In this document: positions 33,976 to 42,570 of the stretch, in pieces
How the letters are laid out: the number at the start of each line of letters is the position of its first letter
Position numbering within the stretch: the first letter of the stretch is position 1
Made by a program: the position numbers and the translations under genes
Assembly: GCA_026392515.1 (NCBI GenBank)
Contig: JAPLBY010000021.1
Location: forward strand, 1 to 64,000
From: Actinomycetota bacterium
GTDB taxonomy: Bacteria; Actinomycetota; Actinomycetes; S36-B12; UBA5976
Direction: 5' to 3'
Length of the DNA: 64,000 nucleotides
The notes under the pieces: generated by a model
Told to the model about the DNA's origin: nothing
The model's database searches: none
The model's input: the letters and a program-made list of their open reading frames with translations, nothing else

Positions 33976-34371
33976 TTACTTAACGAATTGTCCGCGGTAG
34001 TACTCGAATACCAATCCGTAAATCGCCATCATTAGAGCAAATAAGCCAGCGACCATCATCCACCTGGCAAACACAAATCCGAGTACAAATACAAATGTGG
34101 ATGCGCCAATTGCAAATGGCCACCAGGAGTGTGGCGAGAAGAAGCCATAGTCAGTATCGGCATCAGAAATCAGTGCAGTCTCAACATCTTCTGGAAGAGT
34201 GCCGACTCGCTTTGATGTGAAGAGCACGTAGAACGCGATTAGGAAGGCAAGGCCTCCAGTTAAAGCAAGTAGCGAAGTTCCAACCACGTCACCGCTCATA
34301 AACCAATAAACGATTCCAATACCGAAGTAAAGCACAGTTCCGCATGCAAATAACCTGCCACCGACATTCAT
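33976..34371 (-). CDS. ctaF: Cytochrome c oxidase subunit IV, actinobacterial type
   Basis: A 131-residue protein with four hydrophobic helices in two pairs around a short loop containing the segment DADTDYGFFSPHSWWP, characteristic of actinobacterial CtaF. It associates with the aa3 oxidase in the bc1-aa3 supercomplex. It follows ctaD by 10 bp and has AGAGGTAG before its ATG, so it belongs to the ctaC-ctaD-ctaF operon. Confidence 0.92.
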   Translation of the reverse strand: MNVGGRLFACGTVLYFGIGIVYWFMSGDVVGTSLLALTGGLAFLIAFYVLFTSKRVGTLPEDVETALISDADTDYGFFSPHSWWPFAIGASTFVFVLGFVFARWMMVAGLFALMMAIYGLVFEYYRGQFVK

Positions 34372-34381
34372 TTAACTACCT

Positions 34382-36091
34382 CTAACCCTTTGATCCGTTG
34401 GCAGCATTTTCAAATGCTTTATCGCGATCTGCTTGCTCCATTGCAGCAACTTCTGGGTGATGCAAATCAAACGCTGGTCGCTCACTACGAATTCGCGGAA
34501 TTTCAACGAAGTTATGTCGCGGTGGTGGACAGGATGTGGCCCACTCAAGTGAAGCACCCCAGCCCCATGGATCATCGCAATTAACCATTGGTGCGTACTT
34601 GTTGGTCTTGTAGATATTCCAGAAGAACACAAACGTAGATGCGCCAAGCACGATCGAGCCAACCGTAGAAATCATATTGAGTGTCGTAAATCCATCACTT
34701 GCCAAATAGTCGGCGTATCGCCGAGGCATACCCTCCACACCTAGCCAGTGCTGTACTAAGAACGTGATGTGGAAACCAAAGAACACTAACCAGAAGTGCA
34801 GCTTGCCTAATCTTTCATCAAGCATTTTTCCAGTGAACTTTGGCCACCAGAAGTAGAAGCCTGCAAACATCGCAAACACCACAGTTCCAAATACCACGTA
34901 ATGGAAGTGAGCAACCACAAAGTAGGAATCACTTACGTGGAAATCAAGTGGTGGTGCGGCCAAGATAATTCCGGTTAAACCACCAAATAAGAATGTTGTC
35001 AAGAAGCCGATAGTCCAAAGCATTGGAGTCTCAAAGCTAACCGATCCTCCCCACATGGTTCCAATCCAGTTAAAGAACTTAACGCCCGTAGGCACGGCTA
35101 TGAGCATCGTCATAAACGCAAAGAACGGCAAGTTAACCGCCCCCGTTACGTACATGTGGTGCGCCCAAACTGCAACCGAAAGTCCAGCGATCGAAATCGT
35201 TGCAAACACAAGTCCCTTGTAACCAAAGATTGGCTTACGGCTAAAGACTGGAAGAATTTCAGTAGCGATACCAAAGAACGGCAACGCCAAAATGTAAACC
35301 TCAGGATGGCCGAAGAACCAGAACAAGTGCTGCCACAAAATCGCTCCACCATTTTCAGCGTCGAATACCGTAGCGCCAAACTTTCGATCGGCTTCAAGCA
35401 TCAACATCGCTGCGGCAAGAACTGGGAAAGCCATGAGCACAAGAACGCTGGTAAGTAAAACGTTCCAAGTAAAGATCGGCATGCGGAACATGGTCATGCC
35501 AGGTGCGCGCATTGTGAAGATAGTTGTAATGAAGTTAACCGCACCCAAGATACTTGCCATACCTGACATGGTCAGACCAAGAATCCAAAGATCCGAACCC
35601 ACGTTTGGAGAGTTGATTACGTTTGAAAGCGGGGCGTAGGCAAACCAACCGAAGCCGGCAGCTCCACCTGGGGTTAGGAAGCCAAGCATTACTACGATTC
35701 CACCAAACAGGTACAGCCAGTAACTGATCATGTTCAGTCTTGGGAACGCTACGTCTGGGGATCCAATTTGAAGCGGCATGATCGCGTTAGCAAAACCTGC
35801 GAACAATGAAGTTGCAAATAAGAAAAGCATCAAAGTGCCGTGCATTGTGAACAGCTGGTTGTATTGCTCGTTGCTGACAAACTGCAAACCCGGACGGGCT
35901 AGTTCAGCGCGAATAACCAGCGCCATCAATCCAGCGATTGCAAAGAATGCAAACGATGTGACCATGTAGAGGTTTCCAATGACCTTGTGGTCAGTAGATG
36001 TCATCCAGCCCACAACTTTGTTGCCCTTTTTCGCTGGCGGACGCAATGGTGCCTGCGAAGTTATGGTTACTGGCTTATCTAAAATTGCCAT
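34382..36091 (-). CDS. ctaD: Cytochrome c oxidase subunit I
   Basis: A 569-residue, twelve-helix heme-copper oxidase subunit. Heme and CuB ligands are seen in [24 protein letters not shown] and [10 protein letters not shown], and the heme pair histidines in [12 protein letters not shown]. It catalyses O2 reduction with proton pumping. Its ATG overlaps the last base of the ctaC stop codon, so translation is coupled. Confidence 0.97.
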   Translation of the reverse strand: MAILDKPVTITSQAPLRPPAKKGNKVVGWMTSTDHKVIGNLYMVTSFAFFAIAGLMALVIRAELARPGLQFVSNEQYNQLFTMHGTLMLFLFATSLFAGFANAIMPLQIGSPDVAFPRLNMISYWLYLFGGIVVMLGFLTPGGAAGFGWFAYAPLSNVINSPNVGSDLWILGLTMSGMASILGAVNFITTIFTMRAPGMTMFRMPIFTWNVLLTSVLVLMAFPVLAAAMLMLEADRKFGATVFDAENGGAILWQHLFWFFGHPEVYILALPFFGIATEILPVFSRKPIFGYKGLVFATISIAGLSVAVWAHHMYVTGAVNLPFFAFMTMLIAVPTGVKFFNWIGTMWGGSVSFETPMLWTIGFLTTFLFGGLTGIILAAPPLDFHVSDSYFVVAHFHYVVFGTVVFAMFAGFYFWWPKFTGKMLDERLGKLHFWLVFFGFHITFLVQHWLGVEGMPRRYADYLASDGFTTLNMISTVGSIVLGASTFVFFWNIYKTNKYAPMVNCDDPWGWGASLEWATSCPPPRHNFVEIPRIRSERPAFDLHHPEVAAMEQADRDKAFENAANGSKG

Positions 36092-36885
36092 TAGGAGACT
36101 CCTGCTACTTCAGATCGACCTGAGTCGAGCTTGCCAATTTGTCCACGTTCTTTTAGATCTGCAATGTGTGCGTCATACTCAGCCCGAGTTACAACTCTTA
36201 CATCGAAAAGCATTCGGGAATGGTCAACGCCACAAAGTTCAGCACACTTACCCATAAACACACCTTCGGTGTTTGGAGTAACTGCAAACTTATTGTTTCT
36301 GCCTGGTACAACGTCCATCTTCATTAAGAATGCTGGAATCCAAAATGAGTGAATAACGTCAGGAGAAGTAAGTTCAAACGTAACTTTTTCATCGACCGGC
36401 AACCAAAGCACCGGTGGCTCACCTGGAGTACCGACGTCATAGACGCCTTCATTTTCGTAGTTGAATGCCCACGACCAACGCCAGCCAACAACATTCACGC
36501 TATGTGAGCTGCTGTCGTCAACCTTGGTCAAAATTGTTTGATCGCGCTGAGTGAAGTAAAACAACGCCAAAATCATCAGAAGTGGCGCTACGGTGTAGAG
36601 AATTTCCAATGGCACGTTGTATCGCGTTTGCGCTGGAAGGCCATCGCCTTCTTTGCGCCGATAAGCAACGATTGCCCAGAGCAATAGCCCCCAAACCAGT
36701 ACGCCAACAATCAAAGCTGCAAGCCAAGAACCCTGCCAAAGCGAGAGAATTCGATTACCTTCTTCGGTAGCTGGCTCTGGCATACCAAGGCGGCCATATT
36801 CTTTATCGATTGAGCATCCGGATAGCAATACCGTTCCGAGAAGCACCGCAGATACGGTTCGCTTTCGACTACCTGATATTTTCAC
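36091..36885 (-). CDS. ctaC: Cytochrome c oxidase subunit II
   Basis: A 264-residue lipoprotein subunit: a signal peptide ends in the lipobox LLSGC near residue 25, two transmembrane helices follow, and the cupredoxin domain bears the CuA site [12 protein letters not shown]. It accepts electrons from the cytochrome cc subunit. GTG 36885 is the apparent start. A 16 bp perfect palindrome covers that codon. The first gene of ctaC-ctaD-ctaF. Confidence 0.95.
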   Translation of the reverse strand: MKISGSRKRTVSAVLLGTVLLSGCSIDKEYGRLGMPEPATEEGNRILSLWQGSWLAALIVGVLVWGLLLWAIVAYRRKEGDGLPAQTRYNVPLEILYTVAPLLMILALFYFTQRDQTILTKVDDSSSHSVNVVGWRWSWAFNYENEGVYDVGTPGEPPVLWLPVDEKVTFELTSPDVIHSFWIPAFLMKMDVVPGRNNKFAVTPNTEGVFMGKCAELCGVDHSRMLFDVRVVTRAEYDAHIADLKERGQIGKLDSGRSEVAGVS

Positions 36886-36893
36886 GTGAAAAT
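36878..36893. promoter_or_regulatory. 16 bp perfect palindrome over the ctaC start codon
   Basis: ATTTTCACGTGAAAAT is symmetrical about the CAC/GTG junction, and the GTG is the ctaC start (minus strand). It could be a protein-binding site or fold in mRNA to hide the start. No known operator is recognised. Confidence 0.4.
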
Positions 36894-37097
36894 GAGCCCT
36901 TCAATGTCAACCAAGTAAGAGCGTATTCGGCACGCCAATACAAGGATTTCTTGTTTCTTAGAATACCTCAAGCGATACAAATAGCGTGGTTTGGGACGGG
37001 CCAAGGGACCAAAATCACATTCCCAAAAACACCCAGCTGGAGTCGATGCCAAATCCTGCGCCAATGAGTTCAGAAGCGGTGGTACGCGTGGTGCGAA
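36886..37097. other. Intergenic region between aat and ctaC
   Basis: This 212 bp stretch should hold the ctaC promoter. On the minus strand I see TTGACA (36910-36905) without a well-spaced -10, and several TA-rich hexamers, none convincing. A 60-codon minus-strand frame (37064-36882) runs through it but has no start signal and ends inside ctaC. Confidence 0.4.
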
Positions 37098-37859
37098 TCA
37101 GCTCGATTCTGCAGGACCCGCCAGCCTGGAAAGAATCGGTGGAAGCGCCATAAGACTTGGCAAAAGTCGACAATATTCCCTGCGATCAATGGGTTTTGCT
37201 CCCATTGACTCTAGGTGGCTAGTCATCCATTGGGTGTCGATAATTCGCCCACTGCCATCATTTAATAACTCGCCAAGATGAACTAAGGCCACCTTCGATG
37301 CATTTTTAGTGACATGGAACATTGACTCCCCTGCGAAAACCCCACCAAGTTCTAGCCCATAAAGACCACCTGCAAGCCTGCCTTCGTTGTCCCAGACTTC
37401 AATTGAGTGGGCTACGCCAATTTGATGCAGCGCGGTAAACGCGGAGATTACGTCCGTGTTAATCCAGCCACTTTCTCGCTCGGGATTTCCGCAAGCTCGC
37501 ATTACCGCTTCAAAGTCTTGATTAACTGTCACGCTAAATTTCTTGACTGCAGATTTAAGCGATGTTGCAACATATATTTGACCAGGATAAAAAATTGCTC
37601 GTGACTTTGGCGACCACCAACCAATTGCGGATTCTTTCCCGCCAATTTCATAGGGCATCGGAAATAGGCCAACACGATACGCGGATATTAAAGTTTCCGA
37701 ATCCCAGTTTGATCCAAAATTTGTTAGCTTTGGCCAAACGGTATCTGGATTGATTTCTAATGGAAATCCAGATGAATCAAATGCACTGATTGCAATTAGA
37801 TCAAGGTCATCTGGTGCCAGCACGGGGTCAGGAAAATCATTCTCCTGAGTACTGTGCAT
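37098..37859 (-). CDS. aat: Leucyl/phenylalanyl-tRNA-protein transferase
   Basis: A 253-residue Aat, which transfers Leu or Phe from tRNA to N-terminal Arg or Lys of proteins in the N-degron pathway. The family core is seen as AYRVGLFPMPY, IGWWSPKSRAIF, GVAHSIEVWDNEGRLAGGLYGL, FAGESMFH and DTQWMTSHLESMGA. It occupies the place of asnB between ctaC and adoK in M. tuberculosis. It begins 6 bp after the adoK-like stop, so it is likely co-transcribed with that gene. Confidence 0.9.
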   Translation of the reverse strand: MHSTQENDFPDPVLAPDDLDLIAISAFDSSGFPLEINPDTVWPKLTNFGSNWDSETLISAYRVGLFPMPYEIGGKESAIGWWSPKSRAIFYPGQIYVATSLKSAVKKFSVTVNQDFEAVMRACGNPERESGWINTDVISAFTALHQIGVAHSIEVWDNEGRLAGGLYGLELGGVFAGESMFHVTKNASKVALVHLGELLNDGSGRIIDTQWMTSHLESMGAKPIDRREYCRLLPSLMALPPILSRLAGPAESS

Positions 37860-37865
37860 CTGAAG

Positions 37866-38843
37866 TTACTTACCTAAATGACTTGCCACATCTTGTGCGC
37901 ATTCACTTCCGTAGGCTTCCTTGAGCCTGGAAATGAATTCTGCTTTGTCAAGAATGTATTCCTGAGTTCCAATTGTTTCAATCACATATGTCGCCAATAG
38001 TGAACCAACTTCAGCGCAGCGTTGTGGTGATAAACCCCACCCAAGTCCAGTCAAGAAGCCAGCGCGAAATGCATCGCCAACTCCAGTTGGATCTTTTATT
38101 GCTTTTTCTTGCGCAACTGGTACCGAAATGTCGAGCCCGTCGCGCGAAGTTATCCGCGCCCCTTTACTTCCCATTGTTGTAATGCGAATCCCAACGTGGT
38201 CCAGCACTTCGTCTGCTGACCAGCCGGTCCGTTGCTCTATTAAGGTCGCTTCGTATTCGTTATTAAACAAGTAGTCTGCGCCCTCAACCACGTCAATGGT
38301 CTGCTGGCTATCTAGCCTTGGTAACTGTTGTGACGGGTCTGCGACAAATGGAATCCCCAGTGTCTTGCAGGCTTCTGTGTGCTTTCGCATGGCGTCAGGA
38401 TCATCCGCGCCTATCAGCACGAGCTCAATCCCACCAACTTTTTCAGAAATCTTTGATAATTCAAGTTCAATAGATTCACTCATCGCACCCGGGTAAAACG
38501 AAGCGATTTGGTTTTGTTCCTGATCAGTTGTGCACATAAATCTGGCAGTATGCGCAGTCTTCGAAATGTGAACATGACTGCACTCGACGCCATGACTTTC
38601 TAACCAAGTTTGATACTCAGCAAAATCTGTTCCAACTGCAGCAACCAAAATTGGGTTTCCGCCTAGTACACCCATCCCAAAACTAATATTTGCCCCAACG
38701 CCACCACGGCGGATTTGCAAGTCATCTACTAAAAAAGATAACGATACATTGTGTAACTGGTCTGCCATTAACGAGTCATTAAAAAGACCGGGGAAGGTCA
38801 TCAAGTGATCAGTTGCAACTGATCCAGTTATGGCTATGCGCAC
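37866..38843 (-). CDS. adoK: PfkB-family carbohydrate/adenosine kinase (AdoK type)
   Basis: About 325 residues of the ribokinase fold. ITGSVATDHLMTFPG at the N-terminus, RRGGVGANISFGMGVLGG, FYPGAMSE, ADPSQQLPRL and the catalytic DPTGVGDAFRAGF match mycobacterial Rv2202c, which is an adenosine kinase. GTG 38843 (VRIAITGS) is the likely start; a TTG at 38861 would begin inside the neighbouring terminator. Adenosine as substrate is inferred from the mycobacterial enzyme; related sugars are possible. Confidence 0.85.
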   Translation of the reverse strand: MRIAITGSVATDHLMTFPGLFNDSLMADQLHNVSLSFLVDDLQIRRGGVGANISFGMGVLGGNPILVAAVGTDFAEYQTWLESHGVECSHVHISKTAHTARFMCTTDQEQNQIASFYPGAMSESIELELSKISEKVGGIELVLIGADDPDAMRKHTEACKTLGIPFVADPSQQLPRLDSQQTIDVVEGADYLFNNEYEATLIEQRTGWSADEVLDHVGIRITTMGSKGARITSRDGLDISVPVAQEKAIKDPTGVGDAFRAGFLTGLGWGLSPQRCAEVGSLLATYVIETIGTQEYILDKAEFISRLKEAYGSECAQDVASHLGK

Positions 38844-38860
38844 AATCGGAGAGCCTAACA

Positions 38861-38898
38861 AAAAAAACCACCCCTACCGCAATAGAGGTGGTTTTTTT
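38861..38898. terminator. Terminator downstream of the erpA-like gene
   Basis: AAAAAAACCACCCCTA and TAGAGGTGGTTTTTTT form a stem with one mismatch and tracts of A and T on both sides. On the minus strand it ends the erpA transcript just before adoK, and adoK must then have its own promoter. Confidence 0.9.
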
Positions 38899-38904
38899 AC
38901 AAAA

Positions 38905-39252
38905 CTAACTAAACGAATCTCCACAAGCGCAGGATCCGCCAGCATTCGGGTTGTCAATTGTGAAGCCCTGCTTCTCGATCGTGTCTACGAAGTCAATTAC
39001 AGCTCCACCAAGGTAAGGGACACTCATGCGGTCTACAACAACACCGACACCATTGATTTCCTGGCGAACATCACCGTCAAGGCTGCGATCATCAAAGAAC
39101 AACTGGTAACGCAGACCAGAGCAACCACCAGGTTGAACCGCGATTCGAAGGTTTAAATCATCGCGACCTTCTTGGTCAAGCAATGTTCTAACCTTTACGG
39201 CAGCAGTTTCCGTAATTACGACACTGCTTTCTTGTACGGTCTCCGTTGTCAT
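38905..39252 (-). CDS. erpA: Iron-sulfur cluster insertion protein, ErpA/HesB type
   Basis: A 115-residue A-type carrier with the three conserved cysteines: one in QPGGCSGLRY and two in SCACGDSF at the C-terminus. It delivers iron-sulfur clusters to apoproteins, for example respiratory ones or LipA. It equals Rv2204c in the syntenic M. tuberculosis order. AAGGAG precedes the ATG. A perfect inverted repeat lies in its promoter region, and a terminator directly follows. Confidence 0.92.
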   Translation of the reverse strand: MTTETVQESSVVITETAAVKVRTLLDQEGRDDLNLRIAVQPGGCSGLRYQLFFDDRSLDGDVRQEINGVGVVVDRMSVPYLGGAVIDFVDTIEKQGFTIDNPNAGGSCACGDSFS

Positions 39253-39266
39253 GATTCTCCTTCGTT

Positions 39267-39285
39267 GTCTTAGTTTTCCTAAGAC
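39267..39285. promoter_or_regulatory. Inverted repeat in the erpA promoter
   Basis: GTCTTAG and CTAAGAC with a 5 bp spacer form a perfect 19 bp inverted repeat, 15-33 bp upstream of the erpA ATG. It falls between a TTGACT (minus 39293-39288) and the ribosome-binding site, overlapping the likely -10. This is a plausible operator for an iron or iron-sulfur regulator, unidentified. Confidence 0.5.
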
Positions 39286-39390
39286 ATAGTCAACGCTCGG
39301 TGTTACCGTTGCTGTCTCTAGGCTACGTCACTCTGGTGAAAATAGCGATATCTGGGGCTAAAGGTTGTCGCTAAAGAATTGTGGCTGGGC

Positions 39391-40500
39391 CTATCTGCGT
39401 CCCCAGGTTTGGGACATTCTGGCACTAACTTCCGCCAATACCTCAGCTGGTGAGGCCATGGATCTCTCTCTGCCAGCGAACTCAGTCATTGAATACGCCG
39501 CATCTATCCCGGCTGTTGCGCATTCGCGTTTGCCAAGTCTGACTTCGCCGGCCAATGCAACACAAGGCTTGCCTAAGGCTGCAGCGTGACTTGCAACTCC
39601 TGCGATCACTTTGCCATGCAGACTTTGGTCATCGAGGCAACCTTCACCAGTTATGACAAGATCTGCCTTTTGAATTTCTTCGTCGAGTTCGACTATCTCA
39701 AGAACAGTTTCGATACCTGCAACTCGATTTGCTCCAAGTAGAAGCAAGCCATAACCAAGTCCACCAGCTGCGCCGGAGCCAAGCGCTACGGCTGGATCCT
39801 TGCCGTCAGTTCTGCGACCGCACAGTGCGGCGAAGTTCTCCAGTGCGCCTTCAAGTTCCATTACCGCAAATTCGTCAGCACCTTTTTGTGGGCCGAAAAC
39901 TGCGGTTGCCCCACGCAATCCAAGCAAAGTGTTATCGACATCACTAGCAACAATCAATTCAATTCCGGAAACTTTCGCGAGCGCCGCACTTAAATTAACT
40001 TTTGAAAGCCCCTTTAGGGTTGCCCCGCCACCATCTAGTGCGCCATCGGATGTTGCACCGAGTGCAGCCAGCATGCCCGCGCCAGCATCATTAGTTCCGC
40101 TTCCACCTAAGCCAATTGTGATTTTCGTGGCTCCGCGATCAATCGCCTGAATCATCAATTCGCCGACGCCATACGTTGTGGTTACCCGAGGATCCCGATT
40201 CTCAGGCGCGACTATATGAAGTCCGCAGGCTTGCGCCGACTCAATCCAGGCTTCGTTGTCTCGCAACAAAAACTGAGCTGGCGTTTTATTCCCGAGTGGA
40301 TCAGAGACGATCGCCGTTACTAGTTCACCGCCCAAGACTGCATGTAGCCCACCCACAAATCCTGGCCCACCATCAGATAATGGCGCAATAACTACTTCAT
40401 CATCTGGATGAATTTGCAGCCAACCATCTCGGATGGCATTTGCTGCCTCAACTGAAGTCAAAGTGCCCGTGAAACAGTCTGGGCTAACTAAAACGCGCAT
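39391..40500 (-). CDS. Glycerate 2-kinase
   Basis: A 369-residue glycerate kinase of the GarK/GlxK class: VSPDCFTGTLTSVEAANAI at the N-terminus, the APLSDGGPGF loop, GLGGSGTNDAGAGMLAALGA and the FGPQKGA motif. It phosphorylates D-glycerate into central metabolism. It matches Rv2205c in the M. tuberculosis order. Its ATG is 6 nt behind TAACTT, which overlaps the divergent gene's -10. Confidence 0.92.
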   Translation of the reverse strand: MRVLVSPDCFTGTLTSVEAANAIRDGWLQIHPDDEVVIAPLSDGGPGFVGGLHAVLGGELVTAIVSDPLGNKTPAQFLLRDNEAWIESAQACGLHIVAPENRDPRVTTTYGVGELMIQAIDRGATKITIGLGGSGTNDAGAGMLAALGATSDGALDGGGATLKGLSKVNLSAALAKVSGIELIVASDVDNTLLGLRGATAVFGPQKGADEFAVMELEGALENFAALCGRRTDGKDPAVALGSGAAGGLGYGLLLLGANRVAGIETVLEIVELDEEIQKADLVITGEGCLDDQSLHGKVIAGVASHAAALGKPCVALAGEVRLGKRECATAGIDAAYSMTEFAGRERSMASPAEVLAEVSARMSQTWGRR

Positions 40501-40524
40501 GCTCGTAAGTTAGCATTACGGCTA
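40500..40524. promoter_or_regulatory. Overlapping divergent leaderless promoters
   Basis: Only 23 bp separate two divergent start codons. The minus-strand -10 TAACTT covers 40512-40507 (then 6 nt to ATG 40500). The plus-strand -10 TAGCAT covers 40511-40516 (then 7 nt to ATG 40524). The hexamers share two bases, so the -35 contact of each promoter lies inside the other gene and both cannot be occupied together. Confidence 0.55.
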
Positions 40525-41117
40525 TGACTAATGAAGAGATCACGGGCGATATCGGAAATAACGAATCTGCCAATAGCGAATCAGGTAAGGGCCGGCCAAC
40601 CCCGAAGCGAAAAGAATCTGAATCTGCTCGGAAACTTGGCATCAGTGTCCCAAAGGATCCAAAGGCAGCTCGCCGTGCGGCAAGTGCACGGGATCGGGAA
40701 GCTCGCGCTAAGTCCCGCGCTGGATTGATGGCTGGCGACCCGGCTTTCTTCCCACGTCGCGATGCTGGTCCAGTGAAAGCACAAGTTCGTGACTATGTTG
40801 ATCGCCGTCGCACGGTTGGCGAATTCTTCGTACCCTTTGCGTTTGTTGTTTTACTTCTTGGACTCATTAATAACCCGACGGTGCAAACCACAGTTGTGTA
40901 CGTATGGACCAGCGTTTTATTACTAGTAGTGCTTGACACAATTTTGGTTGGAATACTTCTAGGCCGCTCGCTTCGCAAAGATTTCCCACAAAAATCAGAT
41001 CGAAAAGGCGCAGTTTCATACGGCGTGCTTCGGGCCCTGCAACTTCGTCGCTTTAGAATCCCACCGCCACGAATCAAGGCTGGCGGCAAACCAGTTACTC
41101 CTAAGATAAAGAAGTAA
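40524..41117 (+). CDS. DUF3043 family membrane protein
   Basis: A 197-residue actinobacterial protein of unknown function. A charged, basic N-terminal half (RPTPKRKESE, KDPKAARRAASARDREARAK) precedes two hydrophobic helices near residues 106-150 (FFVPFAFVVLLLGLI and VYVWTSVLLLVVLDTILVG), then a basic tail. It corresponds to Rv2206. The divergent pairing with glycerate kinase is as in M. tuberculosis. Confidence 0.85.
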   Translation: MTNEEITGDIGNNESANSESGKGRPTPKRKESESARKLGISVPKDPKAARRAASARDREARAKSRAGLMAGDPAFFPRRDAGPVKAQVRDYVDRRRTVGEFFVPFAFVVLLLGLINNPTVQTTVVYVWTSVLLLVVLDTILVGILLGRSLRKDFPQKSDRKGAVSYGVLRALQLRRFRIPPPRIKAGGKPVTPKIKK

Positions 41118-41156
41118 GGCGTTAGTAATAACGGATAAAACGAAGGTGGATTAGTA

Positions 41157-41372
41157 ATGGCTTGGACTTGGATTTATCAAAACGAAGATGGCTCGCCGTC
41201 GCCATCACTGCCGCCAGAAGCCGTTGTTACCCCATTCCCCAACCAAGCTGATGCGGAAGCATACATCGGCCAGACTTGGGAAGAACTTCTTGCTGGTGGC
41301 GTGCAGGCAGTGACTCTTTATGAAGAGGGCCATGAAGTCTACGGACCAATGTCAATCAAACCAGCTGAGTAA
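41157..41372 (+). CDS. Small acidic conserved hypothetical protein
   Basis: A 71-residue soluble acidic protein opening with WTWIYQNEDGSP and ending in HEVYGPMSIKPAE. It has a good ribosome-binding site (AAGGTGG) and full codon structure, and starts 39 bp after the DUF3043 gene. I recall similar short proteins in actinobacteria, but no function can be assigned. Confidence 0.75.
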   Translation: MAWTWIYQNEDGSPSPSLPPEAVVTPFPNQADAEAYIGQTWEELLAGGVQAVTLYEEGHEVYGPMSIKPAE

Positions 41373-41421
41373 GTTTTATTCAATACTTGTGGTGCCTTGC
41401 GAAATCGAGTCTGCAGTGTGC

Positions 41422-41615
41422 TAACCTAATGATACCGCATTACCAGCGAAGTTCGGTGAAATTCCGACGCTGTCCCGCAACTGTGAAGTGATTGAAAAAT
41501 CGCAAGTCAGGTCGCCTGGGAATGTGGTTGTCGTAAAAACTCTCGAGGAAGAGTTCGCCGAATCACACCTTGTGTGTGCTGAGTCGGATATTTCTTCGAC
41601 CACACAAGGAGAATC
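41422..41615 (+). promoter_or_regulatory. Cobalamin (B12) riboswitch with ribosome-binding-site sequestering platform
   Basis: The aptamer is recognised from GGTGAAATTCC, CTGTCCCGCAACTGTGA and the B12 box GCAAGTCAGGTCGCCTGG (41500-41521 region). Downstream, CCTTGTGTG (41568-41576) pairs perfectly with CACACAAGG (41601-41609), and the latter contains most of the AAGGAG ribosome-binding site of btuF. Bound cobalamin should therefore block translation of the uptake operon. A small AACTCT/AGAGTT hairpin at about 41539-41556 lies between the two parts. TAACCT at 41422 is a possible -10. Confidence 0.93.
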
Positions 41616-42548
41616 ATGTTTAAAAAAATCCATGTGGTCGTTGCAGTTAGCGCATTGTTGCTGACTGCTTGTGGCCAATCAGATACCTCATCGCCAGAAA
41701 GTGCTGCGCCAACTACTGTGGCCAGCTTCCCGGTAACTATTGAGAACAATGGCACATCGGTAACTATCACTGAGCAACCTGATGCAATCATTTCACTCTC
41801 CGCAACAGCAACGGAAATTTTGTTTGCTATTGATGCAGGTGCTCAAGTTATTGCAGTTGACGACCAGTCAAACTTTCCAGCAGAAGCTCCCATTTCTGAT
41901 CTTTCGGGATTCACGCCAAACTTGGAATCAATTGTGGCGCTGTCTCCTGATCTAGTTGTTGTTAGTTTTGATGTTGACGGAATTGTTGCTGCTTTAACTG
42001 CAGCTGAAATTCCAGTGCTGGTTCAATACGCCGCTGCAACACTAGATGACACTTACCTGCAGATTGCTGAACTTGGAACAGCAACTGGGCAAATCGCAAA
42101 AGCTGAAGAGTTAACTACCCAGATGAAGTCAGATATCGACGCGGCTATCGCGCAGGTTCCTGCCGAAGCAGCAGGTCTTACTTACTTCCATGAGTTGGAT
42201 GACACTTTGTACTCAGTGACCTCTGCAACGTTTATTGGATCTATCTATGCACTTGCTGGATTAACAAACATTGCCGATACCGCAGCTGATGCCGCTAGCG
42301 GGTATCCACAACTTTCACCAGAGTTCATTGTTGCTGCAGATCCAGCCATTATTATCCTGGCAGACACTAAATGTTGTGGGCAAAGCGCTGAAACAGTCGC
42401 GCAGCGACCTGGATTCGCAGGATTGAGCGCAGTCACTGCGGGTAATGTAATCGAGCTAGATGATGACATCGCTAGTCGATGGGGTCCCCGTACAGTCGAC
42501 TTTGTAAAGGTCATTGTTGAGGTATTAACTAAGGTGACTTCGAAGTAG
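41616..42548 (+). CDS. btuF: Cobalamin ABC transporter substrate-binding lipoprotein
   Basis: A 310-residue BtuF/FepB-type binding protein: signal peptide with lipobox LLTACG near residue 20, then a helical-backbone fold with IISLSATATEILFAI, LSPDLVVVSF and a C-terminal GPRTVDFVKVIVEVL. The riboswitch directly upstream and cobU downstream identify the ligand as a corrinoid rather than a siderophore. AAGGAG precedes the ATG. Confidence 0.9.
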   Translation: MFKKIHVVVAVSALLLTACGQSDTSSPESAAPTTVASFPVTIENNGTSVTITEQPDAIISLSATATEILFAIDAGAQVIAVDDQSNFPAEAPISDLSGFTPNLESIVALSPDLVVVSFDVDGIVAALTAAEIPVLVQYAAATLDDTYLQIAELGTATGQIAKAEELTTQMKSDIDAAIAQVPAEAAGLTYFHELDDTLYSVTSATFIGSIYALAGLTNIADTAADAASGYPQLSPEFIVAADPAIIILADTKCCGQSAETVAQRPGFAGLSAVTAGNVIELDDDIASRWGPRTVDFVKVIVEVLTKVTSK

Positions 42549-42570
42549 CTTTGAGGAAATTGGACTGCCA

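Noticed and set aside
36882..37064. 60-codon minus-strand frame in the aat-ctaC gap
   Set aside because: No ribosome-binding site or -10 signal, ends inside ctaC, and its composition is unlike the neighbouring proteins.
38830..39156. 108-codon plus-strand frame over the erpA-like gene and terminator
   Set aside because: It runs through a strong terminator and antisense to conserved cysteine motifs; a shadow frame.
41507..41791. Minus-strand frame across the riboswitch and btuF start
   Set aside because: It is antisense to a conserved RNA element and a lipoprotein signal peptide; openness is incidental.
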